From Chloroflexota bacterium (lineage in GTDB: Bacteria > Chloroflexota > UBA5177 > JANWHV01): a stretch of 5,101 nt of DNA. Location of the stretch: the NCBI GenBank assembly GCA_025450375.1, contig JANWHO010000243.1, positions 1 to 5,101 on the forward strand. Reading direction: 5' to 3'. The notes under the pieces were generated by a model. That model was not told the origin of the DNA. It searched no databases and worked only from the letters and a program-made list of their open reading frames with translations. Shown piece after piece: positions 1 through 5,065 of this stretch (the stretch's first letter is position 1; each line of letters starts with the position of its first letter). Position numbers and translations under genes: made by a program.

Positions 1-77
1 CAAGGGACGAGTACCCCTGGCCCGCTTCCGCTGGCCGCGTCCCGGCCGGGAAAGTCCGCCCACGGAGGAAGCGCCAT
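1..77 (-). CDS. putative 5' end of a further gene, cut by the window edge
   Basis: An ATG at 77 opens a frame that runs without a stop to base 1, giving 25 codons beginning MALPPWADFPGRDAASGSGP. A GAGG lies 5 bases before it on the minus strand (86-83). The 41-base spacing from the upstream stop matches the 42-base gap between the two genes before it, and the strand is the same. Too little is visible to name a product. The short Gly/Ser/Pro-rich content could also be a chance frame in high-G+C DNA. Confidence 0.4.
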   Translation of the reverse strand, partial: MALPPWADFPGRDAASGSGPGVLVP

Positions 78-118
78 CGCAGCCTCGCCTCTTTTGATCA
101 AGAGCGGACTGGCCCTGT
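78..118 (-). other. short intergenic spacer with an 8-bp palindrome; no terminator seen
   Basis: These 41 bases separate the 340-aa gene from the putative next start. They hold TTGATCAA (94-101), and CTCTT (89-93) can pair with AAGAG (100-104), a weak 5-bp stem. No G+C-rich stem followed by a T-run is present, so transcription probably continues into the next gene. Confidence 0.4.
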
Positions 119-1141
119 TTACCGCGCCGGAGCGGCTACCTTCGCCAGGAGAATATCCCGCACTCCCTCGACCAGATAATCGAGACGGTAGCTAATCTCG
201 TAGGTGCGCGTCTCGTCTTCCTCCAGAGGGCGGAGATACTGGTGCAGCACCCGCTGGATCATGAAGGCCAGGACGGTGACGTAGTGGCCCAGCATCCGGG
301 GGCGATCACCAGGGGCAATTGTCCGGAGATCCCGCGTCACCGCGTCGGCGCTGAGACCGCCGCGGCCATTCTCCAGCGACTCGAGAACAAAGCGGTCGCC
401 CTCGGCCATGAGCCGATGGACGTCCCGCAGGACATCCTCCAGGCCATTCCGGCGCGTAATCCCCATGTCGCGCGTGTAGCGCGCATCCAGTTCACCAATC
501 AGGGCAATCATTCCGGGAACGATCTGCGAGGGATCAGAGAGAGTGCGCAGCGAGTTGACGCGGGCCACCAGGAGCTCCGACGCGCTTTTGAGCGACTCCA
601 CCGCCGCCTCGGCGGTGCCCGTCTCGTCCAGCTCACCGCTCCCAGCCACATCTGCCTCGGTATCTGGGATGAGCGGCACCAGATCTTCTTCCTTGCCGCC
701 AATCAAAGTCTTGGGGATGGGCATCGCGGGTTCTGGGGCCGGGTCGGTTGCCTCGACCACGGGCGGCGCCATGGTCTCGCGCGGCTCAGTCGGCTGTACA
801 AGGTCCAGATGCTTTCGCGCGCTTCCCGAGAGTGGGAGAGGATCCGTCTCCAGATCCTTTGGGGACTCGGTCGACTGGGCGGCTTCCGGCGGAGAGTTCA
901 CCGGCCAGTGCTCGATAGGCTCGGGAACCGTCTCTTGCTCGTCCGCTTGATCAGGCTCGTCTTCGTGGCTGGGCACCGCTAGCGGTAGCTCGCCTTCCAG
1001 CGGATCGGCGGCGATGGCCACCGGATCCAGAGGAGTGACCGCTTCAGCCGGCGGGGCCGAGTCCGTGGGCACGATACTACTTGGCGCGGGGGTGCTGTCT
1101 TCGTCACGCTTGCGCCCAAACAGCCGAGGAATCCGAGGCAT
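119..1141 (-). CDS. unrecognised 340-aa protein: basic N-terminus, long acidic Pro-rich disordered region, helical C-terminal domain
   Basis: No family is recognised. The protein opens with a short basic stretch (MPRIPRLFGRKR). Residues about 13-175 are low-complexity, rich in Pro, Ala, Glu, Asp and Thr, and almost certainly disordered. From about 176 to 338 the sequence looks like a folded alpha-helical domain (SASELLVARVNSL, IVPGMIALIGELDARYTRDMG, GLEDVLRDVHRLMAEGDRFV, GHYVTVLAFMIQRVLHQYL, ISYRLDYLVEGVRDILLAKV). No signal peptide or clear membrane segment is present; the GHYVTVLAFMIQRVL segment is hydrophobic but short. GGAG (1147-1150) lies 5 bases before the ATG, and the gene starts 42 bases after the preceding regulator, so co-transcription is likely. 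By position it could be an output, adaptor or scaffold partner of the regulators, but the sequence does not show this. Pro-rich coding and an unbroken 340-codon frame on the operon strand support it as real. Confidence 0.85.
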   Translation of the reverse strand: MPRIPRLFGRKRDEDSTPAPSSIVPTDSAPPAEAVTPLDPVAIAADPLEGELPLAVPSHEDEPDQADEQETVPEPIEHWPVNSPPEAAQSTESPKDLETDPLPLSGSARKHLDLVQPTEPRETMAPPVVEATDPAPEPAMPIPKTLIGGKEEDLVPLIPDTEADVAGSGELDETGTAEAAVESLKSASELLVARVNSLRTLSDPSQIVPGMIALIGELDARYTRDMGITRRNGLEDVLRDVHRLMAEGDRFVLESLENGRGGLSADAVTRDLRTIAPGDRPRMLGHYVTVLAFMIQRVLHQYLRPLEEDETRTYEISYRLDYLVEGVRDILLAKVAAPAR

Positions 1142-1183
1142 ATCTGCTCCGATGCGTACCCGTCGTTGCCTCGTGGCGGCGGA

Positions 1184-1690
1184 CTAGCGCGATTGCGCGG
1201 TACGTTCCCCGTAATCGCGTTCGATCTTGTCCAGGCGTCCGCGTACCCGAGGGCTGCCGAGGTATTTATGAATAAACTCAAGCAATTGCGCCGTCTCGAT
1301 GGGCTTGGTCAGATATTCGTTGGCATGAGCGAGCTTGCCCTTGATCCGGGGAATGAAGCCCTTGGACGCCGTGAGCACCACGATTGGCGTATCCTTCAGG
1401 ATACTTTTCTTTAGTTGGCGGCACACTTCCAGGCCGCTAATGTTCTTGCCGGGGATCGGGTTGCCGTCCTTGTCCAGGTCGTCGGTCGGCGGCGGCTCGA
1501 TGTTGATATCAAGCAAGATCAGGTTCGGGCGTTTGGTAAAGGCCAGAGCCAGGGCGTCACGGGCGTTAATCGCCCAGTGTAACTCATATTCGTCAGCCAA
1601 GGCGTCTCGGAGATTCCGGCGGTGTGTTTTGGAATCCTCGACGATCAAAATGCGCTGGCGCTCTGGACCCGACCCACCCAGGTTATTCAT
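1184..1690 (-). CDS. single-domain response regulator with an insertion beside the phosphorylation site (168 aa)
   Basis: This is a receiver-domain protein without an output domain. It has acidic residues E18/D19 (RILIVEDSKTHRR), phospho-acceptor D61 (LILLDIN), T107 (VVLTASK) and K129-P130 (YLTKPIE), so the active site is complete. Between D61 and the GLEVCRQLK helix (G86 onward) there are about 17 more residues than in a standard CheY. The insertion has three prolines (EPPP, 65-68) and DLDKDGNPIPG (71-81), a DxDxDG pattern like the first half of a calcium-binding loop. A basic tail (PRVRGRLDKIERDYGERTAQSR, trimmed here from about 147 to 168) follows the domain. The start is the ATG with AAAGGAG 9 bases upstream. 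It is probably phosphorylated by the same relay as the neighbouring regulator. Its translation may be controlled by the hairpin over its ribosome binding site. Confidence 0.92.
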   Translation of the reverse strand: MNNLGGSGPERQRILIVEDSKTHRRNLRDALADEYELHWAINARDALALAFTKRPNLILLDINIEPPPTDDLDKDGNPIPGKNISGLEVCRQLKKSILKDTPIVVLTASKGFIPRIKGKLAHANEYLTKPIETAQLLEFIHKYLGSPRVRGRLDKIERDYGERTAQSR

Positions 1691-1735
1691 GGCTACGATC
1701 TCCTTTGGAACGAGGAGGAGTGACTCACCGTAGCC
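1691..1735 (-). promoter_or_regulatory. predicted mRNA hairpin sequestering the ribosome binding site of the second response regulator
   Basis: In the minus-strand transcript GGCTACG (1735-1729) is perfectly complementary to CGTAGCC (1697-1691), and the latter touches the start codon at 1690. Inside this 7-bp outer stem, CTCCT (at 1720-1716, or alternatively 1717-1713) can pair with AGGAG (1704-1700), the core of the Shine-Dalgarno. Two nested stems would hide the site. The TAG of the 33-aa leader ORF lies in the right arm. Pairing is read directly from the bases; the regulatory effect is inferred. Confidence 0.45.
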
Positions 1736-1794
1736 GTCAACCGGCAACCTCTCACCCGAGGTCCGCGGAGGGCCATGCTAGTGCTTGTCACCAT
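1693..1794 (-). CDS. candidate leader ORF of 33 aa before the second response regulator
   Basis: The ORF starts at an ATG 10 bases after a strong AAAGGAG and ends with TAG two bases before the ATG of the next regulator. It nearly fills the 125-base gap. The peptide (starting MVTSTSMALRGPR, ending SFQRRS) is rich in Arg and Ser and matches no family I recognise. About two thirds of its third codon positions are G or C. Its last codons run through a predicted hairpin that holds the regulator's ribosome binding site. Translating this ORF would melt that hairpin and bring ribosomes to the regulator start. I see it as a possible leader or coupling ORF rather than a functional protein. A chance frame is quite possible. 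Confidence 0.3.
   Translation of the reverse strand: MVTSTSMALRGPRVRGCRLTATVSHSSSFQRRS
1700..1706 (-). promoter_or_regulatory. Shine-Dalgarno AAAGGAG that sets the start of the second response regulator
   Basis: On the minus strand AAAGGAG lies 9 bases before the ATG at 1690. It decides in favour of that ATG over the in-frame TTG at 1747, which would add 19 residues not seen in receiver proteins. Confidence 0.8.
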
Positions 1795-1804
1795 AACAGT
1801 ATAA

Positions 1805-1811
1805 CTCCTTT
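1805..1811 (-). promoter_or_regulatory. Shine-Dalgarno AAAGGAG before the 33-aa leader ORF
   Basis: On the minus strand AAAGGAG lies just after the stop codon of the first response regulator and 10 bases before an ATG at 1794. It is as strong as the sites used by the real genes here. The only ATG it can serve is that of the 33-aa ORF, which is the main reason to take that ORF seriously. Confidence 0.5.
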
Positions 1812-1815
1812 GCGA

Positions 1816-2274
1816 TCACGGGGTAAGAAGCCGCGTGACCGTTGCCGCCAACCCGCGTTCGGGATGGTCGAATTCCCCGCGAACCTTGCTGACGAACGCA
1901 TTGGCGTTATGGGCCCTGGCGAACGCGGCATCAGCGGGCGTATTGCGTGAACTCACCATGATCACCGGAGTCCGGCTGTCCTCCCGACGAAGGGCTCTGA
2001 GGATCTCGTAGCCGCCCCGCCGCGGCTCCGCCAGCATGATGTCCAGCACCAGCAGACTGGGCGCCGGACCCTTGTGCCACACTTGATCCCAATCACTATA
2101 ATTGCTCACCGCGTGTACGATATACCCTGCCTGCCCCAGGGTATCCGCGATGGCCGCGCGCGCGGTCGCGTCGTCATCCACCGCCAGGATGACCGCGTTT
2201 TTCAAGGGAGCGGCGGATGGGGCCGGCGGATGGGGTAGATTCTGGGTGGCGTTCCCTCGCCCTCCAAACAACAT
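1816..2274 (-). CDS. single-domain CheY/PilG/PilH-type response regulator (152 aa)
   Basis: This is a stand-alone receiver protein with no output domain. Residues 1-25 are a Pro/Ala-rich extension (MLFGGRG, then PHPPAPSAAP). The receiver runs from about 26 to 150. It has the acidic pair D33/D34 in ILAVDDDATAR, phospho-acceptor D78 in LLVLDIML, S108/S109 at the usual Thr/Ser position (VIMVSSRN) and K130 in FVSKV. Two features are unusual. The conserved Lys is followed by Val rather than the common cis-Pro, and the beta3-alpha3 loop (DIMLAEPRRGGYE) is about two residues longer than usual. The start chosen is the ATG with an AAGGAG 7 bases upstream, overlapping the stop of the preceding 35-aa ORF. 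The likely role is phosphate acceptor from the neighbouring kinase, acting by protein-protein contact, as in CheY or PilG. The output target is unknown. Confidence 0.92.
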   Translation of the reverse strand: MLFGGRGNATQNLPHPPAPSAAPLKNAVILAVDDDATARAAIADTLGQAGYIVHAVSNYSDWDQVWHKGPAPSLLVLDIMLAEPRRGGYEILRALRREDSRTPVIMVSSRNTPADAAFARAHNANAFVSKVRGEFDHPERGLAATVTRLLTP

Positions 2275-2381
2275 CAGCAGTCTCCTTCCATGGAATAGCG
2301 TGCGGGTTGGCGCCTCCACGTCCTCGTCCTACCGACGAGGGTGTCGTGAGTCTCATCGAGTATGTACGGCTTGTTTTCCAT
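2274..2381 (-). CDS. small ORF of 35 aa, overlapping the kinase stop and the regulator start
   Basis: This ORF is too short for routine calling but is tightly placed. Its ATG uses the last base of the kinase stop (TGATG), and its own TGA shares a base with the ATG of the following response regulator (again TGATG). It fills the whole 106-base gap. The peptide begins MENKPYILDETHDTLVGR, becomes Arg-rich in the middle (TRTWRRQPAR) and ends MEGDC. A GAGG (2392-2395) lies 10 bases before the start. About 70% of its third codon positions are G or C, higher than its first and second positions, as expected for coding sequence in this genome. No family is recognised. It may be a real small protein or a coupling ORF that carries ribosomes from the kinase to the regulator. 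A chance open frame is possible at this length. Confidence 0.45.
   Translation of the reverse strand: MENKPYILDETHDTLVGRTRTWRRQPARYSMEGDC
2282..2287 (-). promoter_or_regulatory. Shine-Dalgarno AAGGAG for the first response regulator
   Basis: On the minus strand AAGGAG lies 7 bases before the ATG at 2274. This near-ideal site sets the start at 2274 rather than the upstream in-frame GTG at 2319, which would add 15 residues and has no comparable site. The site lies within the last codons of the 35-aa ORF, so ribosomes finishing that ORF would terminate on top of it. Confidence 0.8.
2322..2340. other. hairpin-forming inverted repeat between kinase and first regulator
   Basis: CCTCGTC at 2322-2328 and GACGAGG at 2334-2340 are a perfect 7-bp inverted repeat around a 5-base loop. 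In the minus-strand transcript it would form a stable stem. No T-run follows it on that strand, so it is not a standard intrinsic terminator. It lies inside the 35-codon ORF and could slow ribosomes, protect an mRNA end after processing, or have no role. Confidence 0.5.
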
Positions 2382-5065
2382 CACGACGCGGCCTCGCGCA
2401 CGGACGCGGCGCCGCGCGCCAGGACAAGCTGCGCCGCGCCCACCAGTTCATCTTGATCGTAGGGCTTGGTAAAGTACCGGGTCACGCCCGCCGCCAGGGC
2501 CGCCGCCCGGTGCCGCGCTTGCTGGCGGGAGGTGATCATGAACACCGGTACCGTGGCCCCGCCCGCCGGCAACAGTCTCAGGGCGGACAGCGCTTCCAAT
2601 CCATCCATTCCGGGCATCTCCATATCCAGGGTAATCAAGTCAGGCATCCCGGCCGCGCAAATTGTCAGGGCCTCCCGCCCATCGGCCGCCTCGCGGATGC
2701 GGAAACCAGCCTTGGCCAGGGTGCTTCGCAGGGCTCGCCGCATGGTCTGGCTGTCGTCCACCACCAGCACCGTATAGGCCGGTTGCTCGGTCTGCTCCAC
2801 CGCCACGACCGGCGTGTCGGAGCCTGAGCGATCGATCAGGGTCGGTAAGTCCAGGATCGGCAGGATCCGCCCGCCGCCGCCTACCGCGTACCCGAGCACC
2901 CCACAGTGACGGCGCAAATAGCCGGGCGCCGCCCGCACCGGGAGGTATTGGCTCCCCATTACCTCATCCACCACCAAGCCCCCAGCCCGACCAGCCACTT
3001 CCAGCACGATGGACTGGCCGGCCTCGCCATCGCCTACCGGGCCCGCCGCGAGGTGCGACCCATAGAGCGTCAGCGCGCGCCCACCGATCTCCATCGTCTG
3101 TCCGGCGCGGAGGGCGCTCAGCCTCCGATACGGCAGGGGGTGGGTGGCAACCACCTGGGTAATCGGCACCGCGATCAGATCCCGGCCCTCGCGCACCACT
3201 TCCACGCGCATCATGGCCAGCGACCGGGGGAGGGAAATGGTAAAGGTCGTGCCCTGTCCCACCCGCGAGGCAATCTCGATGCGCCCCTGCAGGCTGGTGA
3301 TCTCGTCCTGGACACTCTTCATCCCCATGCCGCGTCCGGAAAGCGTGGTCAACGATCGGGCGGTGCTGAAGCCGGGCCGCCAGATCAGAGCCATCCGATC
3401 GCGCTCGCTCATGGCTGCCGCCTCGGAGGCGCTTACGATGTTTCGCGAAACGGCCACCGCCGCCACCCGCTCGGGATCGATACCGCGCCCGTCATCAATG
3501 ACCTCGATCGCCACCCCGTCGCCGTTGGTGCGGCCACGAATGATCAGGTGGCCGCTCGGCGTTTTCCCGGCGGAGACTCTATCACCCGAGGTCTCCTCGA
3601 TTCCATGGTCCAGCGCGTTGTTGATCAAGTGCAACAGAGGCTCGAACAGCGATTCGGCGATCCGCCCGTCTAGCTGGAGTTCGCCGCCCTCCATCTTGAA
3701 GGTTACTTGCTTCCCTAAACGGCGGCTCTGAGACCGGACTACGTGGTTCAACCGATCCTCGAGTTGCGACAAGGGGATCATGCTCATGTCCAGCAGAACC
3801 CGCTGAGCCCGCAACTGATTGTCCGCCTGGGACTCCACCTGGGCCCGTGCCTCGCCCAGATCGCGGCGCTGGCTGGTGTCGCTTTCCTCGAGGTCGGCCA
3901 GGGCCTCGTCAAGCTGCATCAGCAGCACGTCGATCGTGCTGTACTCTTCCTTTTCCAACAGATCCCAGTCACCGGTGCGGCGGTTGGTCCGTACCAATTC
4001 GGAGCGGAGGCCAGCCAGTTCCGTACCGACTCTCTCCACCAGGGTCCGGAGGCGGCGACCGCTGCGGCGCGACTCAATGCTTTGGCGGGTCATCCGGGAC
4101 ACCAACTCGGCCAGGGCATCTCGGGTAACCGACAAATCCTCCAGGGCGCGCAACGCGGTCTGCAGACTGTATTCCTTCCCGTACTCCGCGGCGGGGCGGA
4201 AACCTGTCCGCGGGCCGCGCGGCTGGTCGGCGGCGGGAGCCGCGTTCCGCTGGCGCGGGAGGGGCACCAGCTCAAAAGCTTCGGCATCCTGCAGGACGAC
4301 GCGGCGGACCGCGACCAGGGCGGTATCCTGGCGCAACGCCGCGATCAGGCGCTCCGACACCTCGCGTACCAGGGCTGGATCATCCACGGCGACCCCCCGG
4401 AACCGGCGTCCCGCCTGGGCGAGGTCGGTGGTGATGTCGTAGGCGATGAAGGCACCCCCGTACTCCGTGGCGTCAAAAATGGCGAAACACTCGGATAACA
4501 GGGCGTCCCCATTCTCCAGGGGCACGATAGTGATCCGGGCTTCTGGAGTAGGGATGGTATCCAGCATCCCGAGGATATAAATCTGCCCGTGCGGCCCCGC
4601 CAGATCGCGGTAACGCGCCTGCTCGGCCACGTACTGCGAGATATGCTGGAGGCCAATGAAGAGGACGAACGATCCGGTGGCCTGCCTGGCTCGGTCCTCC
4701 AGGGCCCGCATACGGTCGAACACCGCCACCCGGCCACGCACCTCGGCCCGCCCGGATCGGTCGGTGATGTCGCGCAAATGTACCTGCCGCAAGCCAACCG
4801 AGGCCATGGCGCGCGTCCGCACCGATTGCGGCACCACCCGGTGGAGCAAATCACTCTCGATCTCCGAAGGCTCCGAATCGGGCTTCCCAGGCCCTTTCGC
4901 GACTGGAGCCACCATCTGAGTGGACGGAGCGGGTACGGGGGGCGGCGCGGCGGGAACCTCCGCGGTCACCGGTTCAGCCGCGGCCGGGGCAACCAGATCG
5001 CCGCGACGCACGCGCTCGGCTATGTCGTCCAAACGACGGGAAAGCATGTCCGGGGACACGGCCAT
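2381..5065 (-). CDS. CheA/ChpA-like hybrid histidine kinase with DICT-like N-terminal domain, CheW-like domain and C-terminal receiver; possibly 5'-partial
   Basis: This is a chemosensory histidine kinase of 894 aa from this ATG. Residues 24-68 are a Pro/Ala-rich linker. Residues about 85-245 resemble a DICT sensory domain (SFVLFIGLQ near 132-140, RYRDLAG, RRFRGVAVDDPALV near 220-233). Residues 300-430 are a long charged helical region like the ChpA-type dimerisation segment, ending in MSMIPLSQLEDRL. The CheA-type ATPase follows at about 430-615: N box HLINNALDHGIE (479-490), DDGRGID (524-530), GFSTARSLTTLSGRGMGM (565-582), GQGTTFTISLP (603-613). Residues 617-745 are CheW-like (P5). The receiver at about 764-885 has D770/D771, phospho-acceptor D814, T845 and K867-P868. 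No HxxKG-type Hpt motif is seen, so phosphotransfer needs an Hpt elsewhere. The upstream frame has no stop through 5101 and no Shine-Dalgarno precedes this ATG, so the true start may lie outside the window. Kinase assignment is secure; the DICT call is by residue pattern only. Confidence 0.93.
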   Translation of the reverse strand: MAVSPDMLSRRLDDIAERVRRGDLVAPAAAEPVTAEVPAAPPPVPAPSTQMVAPVAKGPGKPDSEPSEIESDLLHRVVPQSVRTRAMASVGLRQVHLRDITDRSGRAEVRGRVAVFDRMRALEDRARQATGSFVLFIGLQHISQYVAEQARYRDLAGPHGQIYILGMLDTIPTPEARITIVPLENGDALLSECFAIFDATEYGGAFIAYDITTDLAQAGRRFRGVAVDDPALVREVSERLIAALRQDTALVAVRRVVLQDAEAFELVPLPRQRNAAPAADQPRGPRTGFRPAAEYGKEYSLQTALRALEDLSVTRDALAELVSRMTRQSIESRRSGRRLRTLVERVGTELAGLRSELVRTNRRTGDWDLLEKEEYSTIDVLLMQLDEALADLEESDTSQRRDLGEARAQVESQADNQLRAQRVLLDMSMIPLSQLEDRLNHVVRSQSRRLGKQVTFKMEGGELQLDGRIAESLFEPLLHLINNALDHGIEETSGDRVSAGKTPSGHLIIRGRTNGDGVAIEVIDDGRGIDPERVAAVAVSRNIVSASEAAAMSERDRMALIWRPGFSTARSLTTLSGRGMGMKSVQDEITSLQGRIEIASRVGQGTTFTISLPRSLAMMRVEVVREGRDLIAVPITQVVATHPLPYRRLSALRAGQTMEIGGRALTLYGSHLAAGPVGDGEAGQSIVLEVAGRAGGLVVDEVMGSQYLPVRAAPGYLRRHCGVLGYAVGGGGRILPILDLPTLIDRSGSDTPVVAVEQTEQPAYTVLVVDDSQTMRRALRSTLAKAGFRIREAADGREALTICAAGMPDLITLDMEMPGMDGLEALSALRLLPAGGATVPVFMITSRQQARHRAAALAAGVTRYFTKPYDQDELVGAAQLVLARGAASVREAAS
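4331..4813 (-). other. DICT-like sensory domain within the hybrid kinase
   Basis: Residues about 85-245 of the kinase read as an alpha/beta domain with a hydrophobic strand (SFVLFIGLQ), a helix ending RYRDLAG, further strands (GQIYILGML, ARITIVPLE, FAIFDATEYGGAFIAYDIT) and a closing RRFRGVAVDDPALVREV segment. This order matches the DICT family, known from proteins associated with diguanylate cyclases and two-component systems, where it is thought to sense a ligand or light-related state. Here it sits where CheA proteins usually carry Hpt (P1) and P2 domains. The assignment is from memory of the family pattern. A divergent GAF-like or unknown domain remains possible. Confidence 0.6.

Noticed and set aside
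53..109. Inverted repeat AGTCCGC (53-59) and GCGGACT (103-109) as a terminator
   Set aside because: The arms are separated by 43 bases and no T-run follows on the minus strand; a 7-bp match at this distance is easily chance.
242..982. 246-codon open frame on the plus strand opposite the 340-aa gene
   Set aside because: It is antisense to a Pro/Ala-rich gene in high-G+C DNA, where stop codons are rare in the opposite frame. The translation is Arg/His/Leu-rich with no domain pattern.
1728..1740. TTGACG on the minus strand as a -35 box
   Set aside because: No -10-like hexamer occurs 16-18 bases downstream; the sequence there is CTCCTC-rich.
1691..1747. TTG start at 1747 giving the second regulator 19 extra residues
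   Set aside because: TTG is a weaker start, and the ATG at 1690 has AAAGGAG 9 bases upstream; the extension does not resemble receiver sequence.
1798..1803. TATACT on the minus strand as a -10 promoter box between the two regulators
   Set aside because: It matches five of six consensus bases, but the position 17 bases upstream (TTACCC) is a poor -35, and the bases also form the spacer after a Shine-Dalgarno. I cannot support a promoter.
2286..2295. 10-bp palindrome TTCCATGGAA just before the first regulator
   Set aside because: The sequence is perfect but has no second copy in the window and too little loop for a strong RNA hairpin; it falls within codons of the 35-aa ORF and needs no further explanation.
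2275..2319. GTG start at 2319 giving the first regulator 15 extra residues
   Set aside because: It lacks a good ribosome binding site, while the ATG at 2274 has AAGGAG 7 bases upstream.
2102..2827. 241-codon plus-strand frame opposite the end of the kinase and the first regulator
   Set aside because: It overlaps clear receiver-domain coding sequence on the other strand and its translation has no recognisable motifs.
2906..4498. Several plus-strand frames of 195-255 codons opposite the kinase
   Set aside because: They mirror the ATPase, CheW and DICT coding regions, whose motifs are unmistakable on the minus strand; the plus-strand products are compositionally odd.
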